Below the pieces are notes generated by a model that worked only from the letters and a program-made list of their open reading frames with translations, was not told the origin of the DNA and made no database searches. Shown piece after piece: positions 37,301-60,029 of a stretch of 64,000 nucleotides of DNA (the first letter of the stretch is position 1; each line of letters opens with the position of its first letter). The stretch lies in contig MCFG01000052.1 of NCBI GenBank assembly GCA_002104895.1, forward strand, positions 25,001-89,000, written 5' to 3'. The position numbers were made by a program, and so were the translations under genes. The stretch is from Anaeromyces robustus. Its lineage: Eukaryota > Neocallimastigomycota > Neocallimastigomycetes > Neocallimastigales > Neocallimastigaceae.

Positions 37301-40300
37301 CTTGAACTAATAATGGATTACCAAAACGAAGAGCACTTTCCAAGTTCTTTAAGAAAGCATCATCTAAGAAACTGGTAACAGTAATCTTCCTATCCTTGTA
37401 TTCATTCATTAAGAATTGAGTGGCTTGTCCACTTGGATCAATAATTAATGGATATCTGTTGAAACGCTTTAACATAATAGCATTTTCAGTACATAAATCA
37501 TCTACTGGTAATTCATTACTTTGCCAGGCAAGTCTATCATCAGCTGTAGATAAATATTCTGGTAAAGATAAATCAGTCTTGTATTTAATTCCAGCTCTAT
37601 CTAAGTGAGAACTCCATTTATTGAATAACTGTTCACGATATTGTTGATCAAAGTAACCAGCATATGCTAAGAAGGCAGAAGATAATAAGACATCACCTAC
37701 AATAGTGCTCATTTGAACTTCGAAAGTTTCACTAGAGTTTTGCCATCTTTCCTTTTCAGATGAAAGATTTTCGATTAATTTAATACTTCTATTAACCTTA
37801 ATTTCATTACGTTCCATTTCAGCCTTAATCTTTTCAATTTCACTAATTAAAACAGCATATTCTTGTTTACGTGCAGCAATACTGATTTCTAATTCATCAA
37901 TTAACTTAATAATTTCATCAGCCTTAACCTTTGTTGATTCAGCAGTTTTTTCTAATTGTTGAACTTCTCTTCTTAATGGACCAACTCTTTCTAAAATGTC
38001 AGAATAAGAAGTTTGAGCAATAACCCATTTAACTAATGGACCACAAGCTTTACTAGCTCTGTTAACAGTATCAAAATTATACTTTGGATTGGATAAGTAA
38101 TTATGACGAATATGGTCACGCATTTGTGGAGTTAATTTCTTCGTATCAAAATTAACAATGGAGGAAATGAAATCATCTCTTCTAATAACACTTTGAACAG
38201 ATTTCCAATCAGTAATTTTATGGTTTAATAAAGTACAAACAGATTCCATAGCCATCTTAACAGCATCTGGTGGATTACCCATAGCTCTTACTTCAGTCAA
38301 TTGTTGTTTCTTAATATTACTGACACTTTTCTGGGCTTCAATAACAGCTGGTTCGGCCTTTGCTAAATCAGCCATAACAATAGCACGTCTAGCTTCAATT
38401 TCTTTTTCTTTCTTTTTCAAATCTTCTTGAATTTCAAGAGAATCCTTTTGCTTTTGCATAGCTTCTTGTTGATCAGCAAGCATCTTTTGTAATTTTTCAT
38501 TAGCAAGAGTATTCTTAGTTTCGAGTTCAGTTTTCTGAAGAGCTAAACTCTTTCTTAATTCTTCAACCTTATTTACGGTATCCTTTAATCTATCTAAACC
38601 AATATTCAAATGTCTTTGTTGATCTTCTAAATCTTCACGTTTTTCTTGGAATAAACGGACATAATGATTAATGAAATCAAGATAGTGACGTGGAGTAACA
38701 TAGTTAAGTTTACCTTGTCTTTTACTAACCTTAGCATTCATACCATATAAAGATTGATGAACATAAACAAAGGCATTGATGATTGCATTCCTATGAGTTG
38801 GAGGTAATGGAAGATTTTGATAAGCAATTGGGAAATCAGCTGGTGGGTTGTAACTTGATAAATCCAAATCAAGAATATTAGTAAATTCAGTACCAACTTG
38901 GTAGAAGGCTTGATCTGACCAATCACCGAACCAATCAAGAACACAACGGTTGAACAAGGCAGGTGAAGTTGCAGCACGAGAGGCAAGACCTTCTTCTGGT
39001 GGGTTCATAGTAAAGATAACATGTAAGTTTTTCATTACCTTACCCGTGAACCATTTGTATAATTCTTCACCAGAATCAAGCATTAAACCTTCCTTTTGGG
39101 AACCTTCCTTACATTGGGTCATCAAAGAAGCGTATTCATCACCTTCGAATAAACCTGGTACTTCAGCATTAGCTAAAAGAGTATTCATACGTTCTAAGAA
39201 ACCAGAATCTAAAACATTAGATTCATCCATAATAAAACATATCTTTTCGTCCTTACAACCAGCTCTACGAAGAACAGTTCTTAAATCTTCATCAAAGTCT
39301 TCACCAGAGTATTTGTTGTGAACTTTAATTTGGAATACGCTAAGACCATTCATCCATGCTACAAATCTAGAAAGGGTTGTTTTACCACTACCACTAACAC
39401 CAATTAAAAGCATATGACCTTGCATTTGACGGAAAACACGATCAATTCTCAAAACATGATCAAGAACATCGTTGAAAAGAACTAATGGAACATCAAGTTC
39501 TTCTTCATAGAAAACCTTAAGTCTGGCCTTAACGAAGTCACGTAATTCTTCACGAGAAACAGAAACATAGTTCTTGGATAACCAATTGGAGAAAAGAATT
39601 GGACGTTCCAAGGCTTTTTGATGATCACAGTTAGGGAAGTGTTTCATTGCAACTTCATTAATATTGGTATCAGTCCATAATTTTTCTTCATCGGTAACTA
39701 AACGATCTTGGAAAAGACGAAGAGCTTCATGAGCCCAAATACGAATTAAACCTTCAATACTTAAATCATCAAATGATCTAATAGCTTCATAGATACCTCT
39801 AATCCATCTTGTTAATTCACGAGGACTGTAAATATAATGAGCTTGGATATCAGGTGTAAATCTTTGTTGAGACTTTAAGAAAAATTCAACCATTGCATTA
39901 GTTAATGGTTCAGCATAACCACGTAAAGATGGAACAACCTTCAAAGCAGCCCTAGAGAATGTACCATAAATTTGTTTAAGTGCTAATTCACCAGGATAGT
40001 TAACCATGACTAATGGAGCATGGCGTAAGAATCTGTGAGACATTAAAACACGACCTGGATCGGTTGGTGGATTACAAGCACCAACGAATTGAATTCTTTC
40101 TAACTGTACCCAGGCTTGATCGGTAGTTCTCCAGAAACCACCAGATTCAATTAACTGTCTTATGAATGAAAGAACACGTTGAGTACCATACTTATCAGCA
40201 GCTGGAAGATTAATTTCATCACAGAAGATAACTAACCAACGGCCAATCATAGTTGGACATAATACAACACCATTTGGTGTTTTACGGTATTCACAGTATT

Positions 40301-43300
40301 GTTCGAAAGTCTTCAAAATTAATTCTGGAGTTGTCGCACTTGAGAAATTCAAACCAACAACTTCCATATCTGGAAGCTTTCTTAAAGCACTGAATAAAGT
40401 CATTGTTTTACCAGAACCTGGTGGACCACATAAAATTAATGGTTTATGTTCAGATAACCATGAATAAATAACATCTTCATGTTTAACAGTATCAATGGTT
40501 GGAATAACAACATCGGCAGTAGAAACAGTATGTGGTTCAATTTCAATAGTTGGAACACGAGTTTCCAAGGAAATCCAGCTACCATTTTTAATATCAACAT
40601 CATAATCAGCAATGGAAAGAGATGAAGAAATTAATGATAATTCAAGAGCACATGAATTTTGAATATATTGACTTAATTCAACTCTAGCATCTAATTTAGC
40701 ATCACCAGTGAAACTCCAAATAATAGCAATTAAAAGTTTTTTACTAACATAAGTTTCAAGTTGTTCTGCATCAAGTGGGAAATCGGGATGTAAGTTATTA
40801 TATTGAATGACATTGCCAATAATACTGTTAATAAGAGAAAATAAAGTATTTAATACACGAATTCTTGTAAAGTCCATAATATGTTCTAACTTGTAAGAAT
40901 ACTTTAAACACTTTTCAACAAGACCATCTTCCTTAAAGTAATTATTTAAAATATCAGCACATTTCTTTTGAGTTTCAAGAGTGGATTCTGAATTGGTATT
41001 TATATTATTATTACGGTCATGAACAGAAACATCTTCTTCGGCCTTTTCTAATTCTTTAGTTCTTATAGTATTTAAGTAGTTATTTAAGATCATTTGTAAG
41101 GTTAAGACATCTTCACTGAACCAAATCATACCACAACGAGAAACAGTTGCAAGGGTTGCATATTTTAAACTATCTACTTCAAACATTATTCTTACATTAC
41201 GTGGAAGACTAAGTCTTTCACCATTTGGAAGAGTTAAAAGTTTGTTATCATCAAGAACACTATTTAAGTTTTCAACCCATTCTGGATCAACATCACCATC
41301 AAAAATAATCCAATGACGCTTTTCACTTTCACCACGAACATTATCAATAATCTTTCTTAAAATATGAGTGAATAAACCATCTGTCCATTCACGAGTAGTT
41401 TGATCAAGGTATCCATATAAACTATCCTTAGAGATAGCTTTTGGATTAATAACGTATGATACACCTTCAACACCTTCAAGTTTTTCTAAAGCCTTTAATA
41501 AAACTTGCCAGGCAGAAGTCTTACCACTACCAGATGGACCAACCATCATAAGACCATGATGAATGTTTTGAATTTGGTATAACTGGATAACCTTTTCTAC
41601 CCACATATCACTGAATTCATATTGGTTTTCTTCGCAAATTTCTTTAACAGCTTCACAAAGAGCTTCAAGATTAATTGGAGAATATTCAATACCTGGGAAG
41701 ACATCCATTAAGAGGTTAGTTAATAATGGAATATCTTCAACAACTAACTTAGGTACAATGGTTTCTCTAATACTTTGAATTAAGATTTCTTGTTCGGCAC
41801 GAGCATCAGAAAGAACTTCAATTTCTTCTGGACTAGAATCTTGTTTAGAAATAATATCTTGAATCTTAGTACGCTTTAAGTTACCAGCACTAACCAAGAC
41901 ACTTTTTAATGATCTTAAACCGAAATCGTAGTGACTTTGTGGACTTAATTGTTCTAAACATAAGTTGAATAATGGAACAACTTTTGAAGATAAAAGTTCA
42001 GCAGAACGGAAACCTTGTGAGAAGAGCATAACTTGAGCAATTAATTCACGATCTGGACGAGTCATAGCAATATTTCTAAATAATTTCTTTAAGTTATCTG
42101 GTAAGTTAGAACGTCCAGCATAACCTGGGTTCATAGTAATGAAAATACCTGTGTTAGAATTAACCTTAATGTTCTTTCCAACAATATCAATTGGTTCTTC
42201 AGTACGTAAACCAATTTGAATAGATTGAATTTGTTGAGATACGGCAGAAAGAATTCTTTCAGCAAGACGATTGAATTCATCGAAACAACCCCAAGCACCT
42301 ACTTGACATAAACCAATAAAGATACGACCCATAGCTTGGAAATCAAAGTTTTCATCACAACAGAAAACAAGAACAAATCTACCAAGTTGAAGACCAAGAG
42401 CCTTAACAGATTCTGTCTTACCAGTACCAGCTGGACCGAATGGACTACCACCCATTCTGTTATCCAAGGCTTGAGTAAGAGTAAGGTAGCATCTATCAGT
42501 AAGTGGAGTTTGAACAAGACGTTCAGCAACACCAAGATATTCATATCCATAGTAGAAACGAGCATTAGCCATTTGAATACATAAACGAAGTAATGGTTCT
42601 TCATTTTCATTGTAATAGAAACGCATTTGGTAAAGCCACTCGAAGTCTTTTGGTGATTTAACATCATGATTCATTAATTGACGAATAACATCTCTTTGAT
42701 GAACTAACTCAGTAATTAAATGTTCACATTTCTTTCTTGTAATTGGAGTTAAATCTGTTAATACTGTATCAGCCAAGATATTTAAAGTTTGTTCTACTAA
42801 CTTGAAAGACTTTTGTAAAGATTCGAGATCACTATTATTTTCAATACTTTCTAAAGCATTTTCAACAGATTGAGTCCAAATAATTTGCATACTAAGGACA
42901 ACTAATTGAGCTGGATACTTTTCAACCCATTCTAATAATTTTGGAAGTTCAATATTATCAGAGAAGTATATACCACGAATAGTTTGAACAGATTCTAAAA
43001 GCCAGTAGGCTAAAGAATATTTCATTTCCTTTTCTAATAATGTTAACCAATCATTTATACGTGGGTTATTCTTAATGGAAACTGGAGTACTGAAGTTAAC
43101 GATTTCACCTTCCTTTGAAACCATACCAAGAATTTCAGAAGAATCATCATTTAAGATAATACTAGCAATACCAGCAAACATCTTTTTAAAGTGTTTTTGT
43201 ATTCTAACAACATCCTTACTGTTACCAATAATTTCTAATAAATCTTCATCACCAACAAAGTAGAAACGTGGAAATGAAGATCTTTCTCTTTCAAGATATT

Positions 43301-46300
43301 CACCAAGAGCTTTTTGAATTTTACTTAAAAGTTCAGCTAAACGTTCTAAAGATTTTTGTATATTTGGAATAGCAAGAATATCTAATACAAATGGTGATTT
43401 ATAAACTTTTTTCATTACAGCCATAAATTCAGTATTGATGTTTTGGAATCTAGTAGTTTCTACTGGTAAAAGTTGCTTAATATCGGCACTACCTGAGAAA
43501 ATACCTTCAAGATATACCCATTGACGTTGAACATCAATCCAAACGTCAAATAAAACATGAACACGGTTAAGTTTTTCTTCCCAACTCAAAGCTTCTTCTT
43601 CGAATACCTTAAAATATGGAGAATGCTTCATAGCAATCAAACTGTTAATGTTTTCACTACATTTGGTAAATAGATCTTGAAAACCTTTAATAAGACGACA
43701 CTTATTTTGATAGTTAATTAATTCAAGAGCATAGTTAGTCCAAGTTTCCTTAACTTGTTTTAAGAATTCTTCTAAAGCCATTTCACCTTGGGCCATTTCT
43801 ATGACGCTACGGATGACAGTTTCATTTCTGTGTAAATCGAAGTCCCAAACATTACCAACAGTAAGTTCAGAGAGTCTAACCTTACCATCGCAATGTAATT
43901 CCTTTAAAAGTTGTTTCCAGTGACGATCACGAATAGCTTCTGACTTTAAATCGGAAAAAATTTGATGAACTTTAAGATAACTCTTTAAGGTATCTTGAAG
44001 ATATTCATAGGCAGCATATTGTCTCATACGAGTTGGTAATTCCTTAGTTGAATTAATCAATTGATCAATAGATTGACGAATCTTTCTTGGAACAACTGAA
44101 TTCCATAAGGTATCCTTAATTTCATCAAGTTGTCCCCATATTTTAGAAAGGGCAATCCATACACTCTTTAAGTCACGTAATTCTTCAATGAGTGGAGTTA
44201 AGCGATCATCAACAATATATTCGAGAGATAAGGCTTCCTTAGCACGAGTAATTTGATCATAACTTTCCTTTAATCTTTCAAGACGACCTTCGAAGATATT
44301 CAATTTATTAACTGCAGTATCTGGTTTAATATCACCTTGAACTGGTTTAGTCTTTTCCCATTCAGCAGTGGTTTCCTTAATCTTTTGTTCAAGTGAAGAA
44401 TCTTCAGCAACAATTTTTTGTTGTAAACCAGCAAGTTGCTCTTGAATAGTGTTATTTTTACGAACTAAAATTTCATTAAAGGCACTCCATTCACCTTCAA
44501 TATTTTCAACATATAACCAATCATTTGGAAATTGGTATCTTTGTTTTTCAAGAATCTTTTGACCATTCTTAAATAATTCAATATCTTGAGTCCAAATTGG
44601 CATGTTTTTCTTTAAGTCTTGAACAAAAGTAATAAATGAAACAGCTTCAGCAGTGGATGAAGTTTCAGCAGAATGTTGTTCCAAATCATATCTAGCTTTA
44701 GAAATCTTATCATAGAATTCCTTCATTCTAGAATGTAATTTACTACCAAACTTATTTTGAACATCACGTTGCCATGAATCATATTTGGCATTAACTTTAG
44801 ACTGAACATGAGCATAATCAATTACAAGATTACCAAAAGATTTTTCAGTTTCAGAATTATCGAATGTTGATCTTGCCTTTTTAATTTCTAAAACAATTTG
44901 TTTCCATAAAGAAAGATCATCTTTTAATTGATTATAAATATAATCTGGTTCTAAATCCCATAAAGATTGATATCTTAACCAAATAGAAAGATATTTATTA
45001 ACAGTCTTAATACGATTTTCAATAACTTCATAGACTTGTTCTAATAAATTACTTGAAAGCTTGGTTAAAAGATTAATATAAGTGCTAATTTCAGTAACAT
45101 CATTGTCATCAATATTCATATCATATCTAGAACCTTGAATATGCTTTAATGAGCAAATACGTGAAAGCCAGTCTTGGAATTGATAGTACCATTCAGTTCT
45201 TGCATTTTCAATTGGTGGATCAAGATACATAATTTGGTTCTTAATCTTAAGTTCATGAATTAATAATGGAAATTCTGGAGTATTCTTTTTAGTTTCATCA
45301 CGGTCGATATCATCAATTTCAGAACGAGTAAGTGCAAGGTTTGATGCAGAAGATAATCTATTTCTCTTTCTTCTAGCTATAGCAATTTCACTTATTTCTG
45401 GAGTTTCAGATTGGAAAGCACTTATCCATGATTTAACAGCAGATTCAAGACGTTGAATTAAAACAGCCTCAATTCTAGCATCTAATTGGGATACCCATTG
45501 ATTCAAGTTTGAATAGGATTCTAAATTTAATTTATCAATATGTTTTTGAATTTGATCTAAATAATCATAGAATATTTCCTTTTCATAATCACAAGTTTTC
45601 ATTTCATCAATAATATGATTGACTTCATCATTAATCAAAATTGCTTCATCAACTTTATCTTGGAACATAGAAACAACGTCATAGAATTCCTTAACAAACT
45701 TAATTTGTTTATTATTAGTATTTTCAAATCCTCTTTGAGTTTGATCAATATCAATGAAATTTTCCCAGCAAAGATTAGCACCCTTGACAATAACATCTTG
45801 AACATTTTTCTTAAAAATAGCAATCAATGATAAAATCTCATGATTTTCATCAACTTTACGACCTGCATGATAGTAAATTTTAACAGTTTCCTTTAATGAA
45901 ACAGCATATGGATAAATACGTTTGGCTTCTTTAGAATATCTTATTAAAGTATATGGAACATTAAATTTTAACCAAATTAACTGACGAATTTCTTTATAGA
46001 AAGTAATAGTTTGTGGATCATAGTTAACGTCTAAAACATATTTCTTTGAAGTCTTTGTATCTAATAATTTATCACCACTATTAATATCATTATAACTTTT
46101 AATAACAAATACTTTACCAGTGGTAGTTAAAATATTATTTTGATCACTAGTCATCTTTGTAATCCAAGCATCAAACATAGCTCTAGTATCTAATTTAATT
46201 TTGAAGGCATCACTTTCTTTCTTTAACTTTTCACCTTCAGTATATTTTTCCCAACCTTTACCTAATACATCTTCAACTCTCTTCATATACATATCTAATT

Positions 46301-48058
46301 GATTATCAATTTGTTTAGCCCAAGAAATATTACCAGCAATTGGTGGGATATCACGAGCTTGACAAACAATACTAACTTGGGATTGTGGATACTTAGCAAT
46401 AAACTTTTCATGAAGTTTTTTAATATCATTTTTTGTACTATCAATTAATGGTGTTTGATATTCTAATATAGCATTTCTAATTTTTTGACTGAAGAAAAGA
46501 GCGTTAAATTTTGAGAAAGCTCTAAACATTTCATTAGCATTTCTAGCTTTTTCAAGACGACTTCGTAAACGAATAATAATTTGATTTTCAACTTTTTCAA
46601 TTTTTTCATTATATAAATTCTCAGCATTATTCCAAGCTTCGGTTCCTTCAATAGAAACATCTAAAATATCAATATTTTTGAAATAACTGTAGGCTTCACT
46701 AACATCATCATATGTTGAACTATCAATACCAGAGTCTTCATCACCAGCAATCTCACTATCACTTTTTATAATTTTTTCAATAGTTTTTTGAAGATGTTCA
46801 TGCCTAATTCTGAAATCCTTAATAAATTTTATTCTCTCCTGTAATTTTTCATGAGCGGCATCAATCTTAACTAAAATGAATTTTTCTTTTCTTCTTCTAA
46901 CAGTATCACGAGCAATATTTGTGAATTCTCTACTGTTTTCTTTCCATGTATTAAAAACAACTTCACAACCGTTTGTCACATTTTCAAATTCTTCAAATGG
47001 CATATACATTAATTTTTTACTACCTAAAATCTTCATTAATTGATTATTAAGATCACGTGAAATAGCTTCAACTAATGGAAGTGAACGTTGAGTTGGATAT
47101 AAAGTAACTTTTAATTTTTTCAATAAATGATTGAAAATTCTTTCTAATGCTTCTTTGACTTTATCTAAATCTAAAGCGGAAAGTAATTCGTTAATTGGAA
47201 AATCTTTCATAACTTGAGCATATTTTCTTACAGTTTCAGATCTTTCCATTAAACCAGTATCAGAATGAAAAGAAATAGTTGCATGATATCTTTTGGCATA
47301 TTTTAAAACATCCAATGTAAGAAGAACTGGAACATCTATAAGTTGTTTTTCAATTGATGTAATTGAATTTTCCATACCAAGCCAAAAATTAATTTCTTGA
47401 CTAGCTGTACCAGTATTTGGATCTCTATTTAAATCGGCAACCTTTCTAATTTCAGTTACCCAATTTTGAACTTCTTTTTGTAAATCATCCAAAAATTTAG
47501 AATCAGAAAGATATTGTTGTGGTATATAATCAAAAGCGTTTACTTTTGGATCTTCATTTTTTTTTTTACAATCCTCGATAGCTTTTAATATTACTGGATT
47601 AATTTCAAGTATAATCTCAGGAATTTCAACATTTTGTTGTAAATGAAGTAAGGATAACTCTAATTCAGCAATCTTTTTTCTTGTCATGGGAATACCAGCC
47701 TTGACATCTTTATCTTCGAAATTTGACACCGTCTTTGAATTGTTTTCATTTTTAGAATTAACATATGCATTAAAATATGGTGAAACAGCATTATGAATAT
47801 ATGAATGAAGAGTTTCATATGGATTTCCTCCATCTAAATATCCTGGAAGGTTAATAATTTGTAATTGAGCTTGTATTGGTTTATCTTTTTGTATAACTGA
47901 AAATCTTTTAATCATAGCAATTGATGCTGCTTGTAACGGACTAAAATTAATTTCAAAAGTCATAAAATATCTAAAACGATCATCTAATATAGTTTTATTA
48001 ACAAATATTTTAATAAAAACATATATTAATATTGTCATTTTTTATATTCAAAATCAAT

Positions 48059-48130
<72 letters not shown>

Positions 48131-48479
48131 TAAAAATTTCCAGTCCAGTTATTTATATAAAAACGATATAAAAATGAGTATTCATTTCGTTTATGTCATA
48201 CGTATAAAATTACAATTTAAGTTTAAATTTGAATATTTTTGAATTGTATTTTCATTAAGTTAATGATATTTATTGAAAAGAAATAAAATATTGGAAACGA
48301 TTGAATTGTATTATTATTTTATATTAATATATATAATCATAGTTATTTCAATTATATCAATAAACCAATATATAATAAATTATAAATAAATTGTTTATTT
48401 TATAAAAATATATTTAATAAAGAAATATTTAATCATTATAGTAAAAAAATAAATTGTGGCATATCCATTTTTTTAATTA

Positions 48480-48515
<36 letters not shown>

Positions 48516-48828
48516 AAAAATGCATTATTTATATTAATTCAAATCCTTATTTTTATAATAAATATTAATAATCTCATTATTTACCTTGATTATCTTCTAT
48601 TTTTTCCTTTGTAATAAATAATGTTTGAATTACATTGTCTTTAATAAAATTTTCCAATTCTTTTGGGTCAAAATTTTCATCATTTACATATGTATTAATA
48701 TCTTCTTCAGTGGCTTCTAAAAGTAATGAAATTAATTTAATAATATACTCTTTAAATTCATCTACTGTTATTGTTTCAGTAAGCAATTGATCGGTCGAAG
48801 AATATTCAGATCCAGTTTCTTCTTCCAT
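34308..48828 (-). CDS. DYN1: Cytoplasmic dynein 1 heavy chain
   Basis: A minus-end-directed microtubule motor. Exon 1 (48828-48585) encodes MEEETGSEYSSTDQLLTETI and a helical start, ending at CAAG|GTAAATAA. The main exon (47983-34308) starts after TATATTAG and joins in phase as NQ-DDRFRYF, giving 4639 residues, almost the animal DYNC1H1 length. The 13.7-kb frame also has an ATG at 48038, but the residues before DDRFRYF are then intron-like (MTILIYVFIKIF). The tail contains NPYETLHSYIHNAVSPYF. Walker A motifs: AAA1 GPAGTGKTES (~1930), AAA2 GPSGSGKTSA (~2229), AAA3 GPPGSGKTMT (~2599), AAA4 GVSGSGKTTL (~2942), at the spacing expected for cytoplasmic dynein. The CFDEFNRL Walker B of AAA1 is intact. 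The coiled-coil stalk follows AAA4 (RLKDTVNKVEELRKSLALQK) and leads to the microtubule-binding domain. AAA5, AAA6 and a C-terminal domain (SHAEKLLLAIKGN onward) complete it. There is no intron in the main exon, unlike its neighbours. Confidence 0.96.
47984..48584 (-). other. Dynein intron 1 with TTTA array and A run
   Basis: The 601-base intron between dynein exons 1 and 2 holds a TTTA array (48059-48131) and a poly-A stretch (about 48482-48512). The donor is GTAAATAA and the acceptor is TATATTAG. The phase-1 join across it restores the conserved N-terminal sequence. Confidence 0.75.
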
Positions 48829-49654
48829 TTTGATTCTCTTTATCTAAAAAAATATAATTACTAATTTTATAAAAAAAATAGATATAAGATTATTAATACT
48901 TAAAAATTTTAATTAAAACTCCCTTGTTTATATAATTGTTATTTTACTAAATATATCCTAATATTTATTTTGTTGTTTTTATTATTGTATATATATTATA
49001 TTTTTATTTTTATTTGTGATTTATTTATTTATTAATTTATTAAATTTGAAATATTTTATTATTTTATTTATTTATTTATTTATTTACTTTTATAAAAATT
49101 ATTTTATTTTTTTATTATTGGTTTTATATTTAATATTATTATTCTTTATAATTATTAATATTATTGTTTAGTATTTTATAATCATACTTTCAAAATAAAA
49201 TTAATGCAGTTGTTTGTTGACTACTATATTATTTTTACATATGAAAATATTATAATCTTTTTTATATAAAAAAATAAAAATGTTATAAAAATAAAAATAA
49301 AAATGTAAAATAAAAAGATAAACTATTTTATCTATAGTTTAAATAAAACTATATTTTATAAATTAATAATAAATAATATTGTATAATAAAATAGTTTACT
49401 TTTTATTTCTTTTTTTTTTTTTTTTCTTTCTATTTTACAGATTTTATTTTTTTATTTTTATTTTATTGTAAGTATAAACAAATAAAAAAAAAAAAAAAAA
49501 AAAAGTTTTATAAACTTAATAAAAATTTAATTTATTATTAATATAAAAAATGTTTTATTAATATTAATCTTTAATCTGAATAAAATAGTAATGTAAAATT
49601 TTTATATTGGTAAAGAATTATTTACTAATTATGATATCACATTATCTATTTTTC

Positions 49655-49686
<32 letters not shown>

Positions 49687-51742
49687 TATTAATTATATAT
49701 ATACATCAAAAATCAATGAAGAATAATAACTTTTTATATTATCATTTCCTTTAAAAATAATAATATAATAATAATAAGAACAAAATAATTATAATCAATA
49801 ACTTCTTGGTTTTTATTTTTATTTTCTTATTTTTGTTATTTCATATCATTAATAAAGATTAAGTTTAATTAAATATAATATATTTAAATTTATATTAAAT
49901 ATAAAGTTTATTCAATTAATATATATATTATAATTAATTCCTTTATAATTTAATATATATAGTTAATTGATCAATATATTAATTACCGCATTTTTTTTTC
50001 TTTTCGAAAAAAAAATAAGAAAATATTTTTATATTAATGTATTTTTTTTTATTTTTGAAAAAACTTTTGAATTGTTTTAAAAATTTTAACCCCATTCTCA
50101 TGGTATGTATTAATAAATTTCAAATTTCAAAAATATATAATAAAAATTTAATATTAAATAATATATATAATAATCAATAGCTTTTAATCTACTTAATGAA
50201 AAAAACTAATAAAAAGTTTTTTCTCTTTTTTTTCAGAATTTTAATTTTTTATTTTTATATATAATATTTATAATATATATTATTTAATATATCTATTTAA
50301 AAATTAATTTTATATCAATAGTATAAAATATTATAAAATATAATAATAATTTAATTGTTTGAATTGCCATAATAATTATTTCACATAATAATAATATCTT
50401 CAAAAAAGTGTATTTATTAATTCGAGAATTGAATGTAATCATTAAATTAATTTGTTAATTTATAATGATTAAACAAATAATTATTAGAATGTATAATTAT
50501 AAAATTTTATTTCTATTATTCTTATAAAAAACCTTAAAATTTTATTTAATAAATATAATTTAAAATTATAAAGAACAAATTAATTAATGGTTACATTCAA
50601 TTCTTGAATTAAAAATATACATTTTTTTGAAGATATTATTATCATGCGAAATAATTATTATGTTAGTTTAAACAATTAAATTATTATTATATTTTATACT
50701 ATTGATGTAATAATTAATGTATTATATAAAATTAAGAAAAAAAATTATAATTCAATGATTATAATATTACAAGTCATTTTTATTATATTTTGAAATAATG
50801 TAACAATTTGGTGACTATTCTATAAAAATATAACATATAAATCAATTTTAATTAATTTTTAAAGTATTAATCATTAAATATATATTTTTTATAAAAAATT
50901 TAACTTTATATATTAATAAATTAATTAAAAAAATATATTATTTATTTAATTATTTAATTATTTGTCTATTTATTTAAGTTTTTATAAATAATGTATTTTT
51001 TAAATTAATTCTATATAATAAATAAAGATTTAATTTATTTAATTATTTATCTTTTATTTATTTACTTTTCTTATTTTTTTTATATTTTAAATTATTTATA
51101 ATTTTTTATTTCAAACATTTTATTATCATTTATAAACCTAATTTTTTTCTTCATGTAATTTACTTAATAAATCTTATAAAATCTTTTAATTACAATACTT
51201 CTTTTTTCTTTATATATATATATATATAAAGAATTCTTTTATTTGATTAAATTTTTATATAAAGAAAAAAGAAATAAACATCAACATAATAATAAATTTC
51301 ATTAATATTTATATAAAATTGAAAAACATATAAATAAAGATTTACTTTTGTTCATAAATTAATTTATTCACCAATTAAAACGACATCCATATAATTAAAA
51401 TGTATTTTTCCTTTCTTTCTTTCTTTTTTTCTTTCTTTTTTTTTTTTTTTTTTTTTTTAATTTTTAATATAGATATAAATTAAAATTAACAAAAAATAGT
51501 ATAATATTATATAGTAACAATTTTTTATGTTAATTTCTTTTTGTATATAAATATTAGTAAATATATAAGAATTAATGTAAAAATAATTTAATATATTTTA
51601 AAAATGTTACATATATCCATTAAATATCTATTTTATTAACGAAATGTTGATAAATATCATTGTTTTTTTTTCTTTTTTCATTTTTAAAATAAATAAAAAT
51701 ATTATATATATAAATCTTATAAAGATTTATATAATAATAATA

Positions 51743-51777
<35 letters not shown>

Positions 51778-52014
51778 TATCTTTATATTATAAAATAATA
51801 ATTACACATTTAATAAACTAAAAAAAAATATAAATTTATAATAATATATATATTAATATCTTTTATAAATTTTTATTGTAAGAATTTATTATTAACAAGA
51901 TCTATATTTTTTTATCATAAAATCTTTGTTAATATGTCATTATATATATATATATTTATTAAAGTTAATGAAATTAAAATATATAGTTAAAATTAAAATA
52001 TAGTAGGTTTTAAA
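48829..52014. other. AT-rich divergent intergenic region
   Basis: About 3.2 kb between the dynein and ATAD2-like gene starts. It contains the foldback element at 50313-50706, poly-A and poly-T runs (49482, 49658, 51440), and an AAT run (51734-51776). I see no coding sequence or RNA gene. Confidence 0.6.
50313..50706. mobile_element. Foldback element with ~135-bp inverted arms
   Basis: The left arm (about 50313-50457) runs through ATCAATAGTATAAAATATTA, AATTTAATTGTTTGAATTGC, ATAATAATATCTTCAAAAAA and GAATTGAATGTAATCATTAA. The right arm (about 50573-50706) carries the inverted copies in reverse order (GGTTACATTCAATTCTTGAA, TTTTTTTGAAGATATTATTA, AACAATTAAATTATTATTAT, ATTTTATACTATTGATG), with scattered mismatches. 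The loop is about 115 bases. It has no coding capacity. It fits a MITE or an inverted duplication. Its sequence is not obviously related to the 21552 or 30578 elements. Confidence 0.75.
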
Positions 52015-59570
<7,556 letters not shown>

Positions 59571-59953
59571 ATTATATATATTTCATTAGTACATGTGTTT
59601 ATAATTGGTTACCTTGACGAAAAACTATATAAAATATAATTATAAACGAAACAACATAAATTTTTTTTATATTAGCTCTCTAATAATATTTTTAATTGAT
59701 ATTAGCTTTTTAATAATATATTAATATATCTATTTATTTTTAATATAAATATAAAAAACTATCTTATATATGTAAATATTTTTTTATTTATTTTCATCTA
59801 CGATATTCATATAATTATTTCAATAAAAAAATCTACGTTAATTGTTTATTTAAAAAACAAGCATAATAAAAAATAATTAAAACATTTAATACAATAATTT
59901 ATTTATTATAAAAACAAAAAAAAACATATATTAATTTTTTTTATTATTATTAC

Positions 59954-60029
<76 letters not shown>

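Noticed and set aside
35564-46660. Several 60-120-codon frames on both strands inside the dynein gene
   Set aside because: Shadows of the 4.6-thousand-residue reading frame, without independent motifs or composition.
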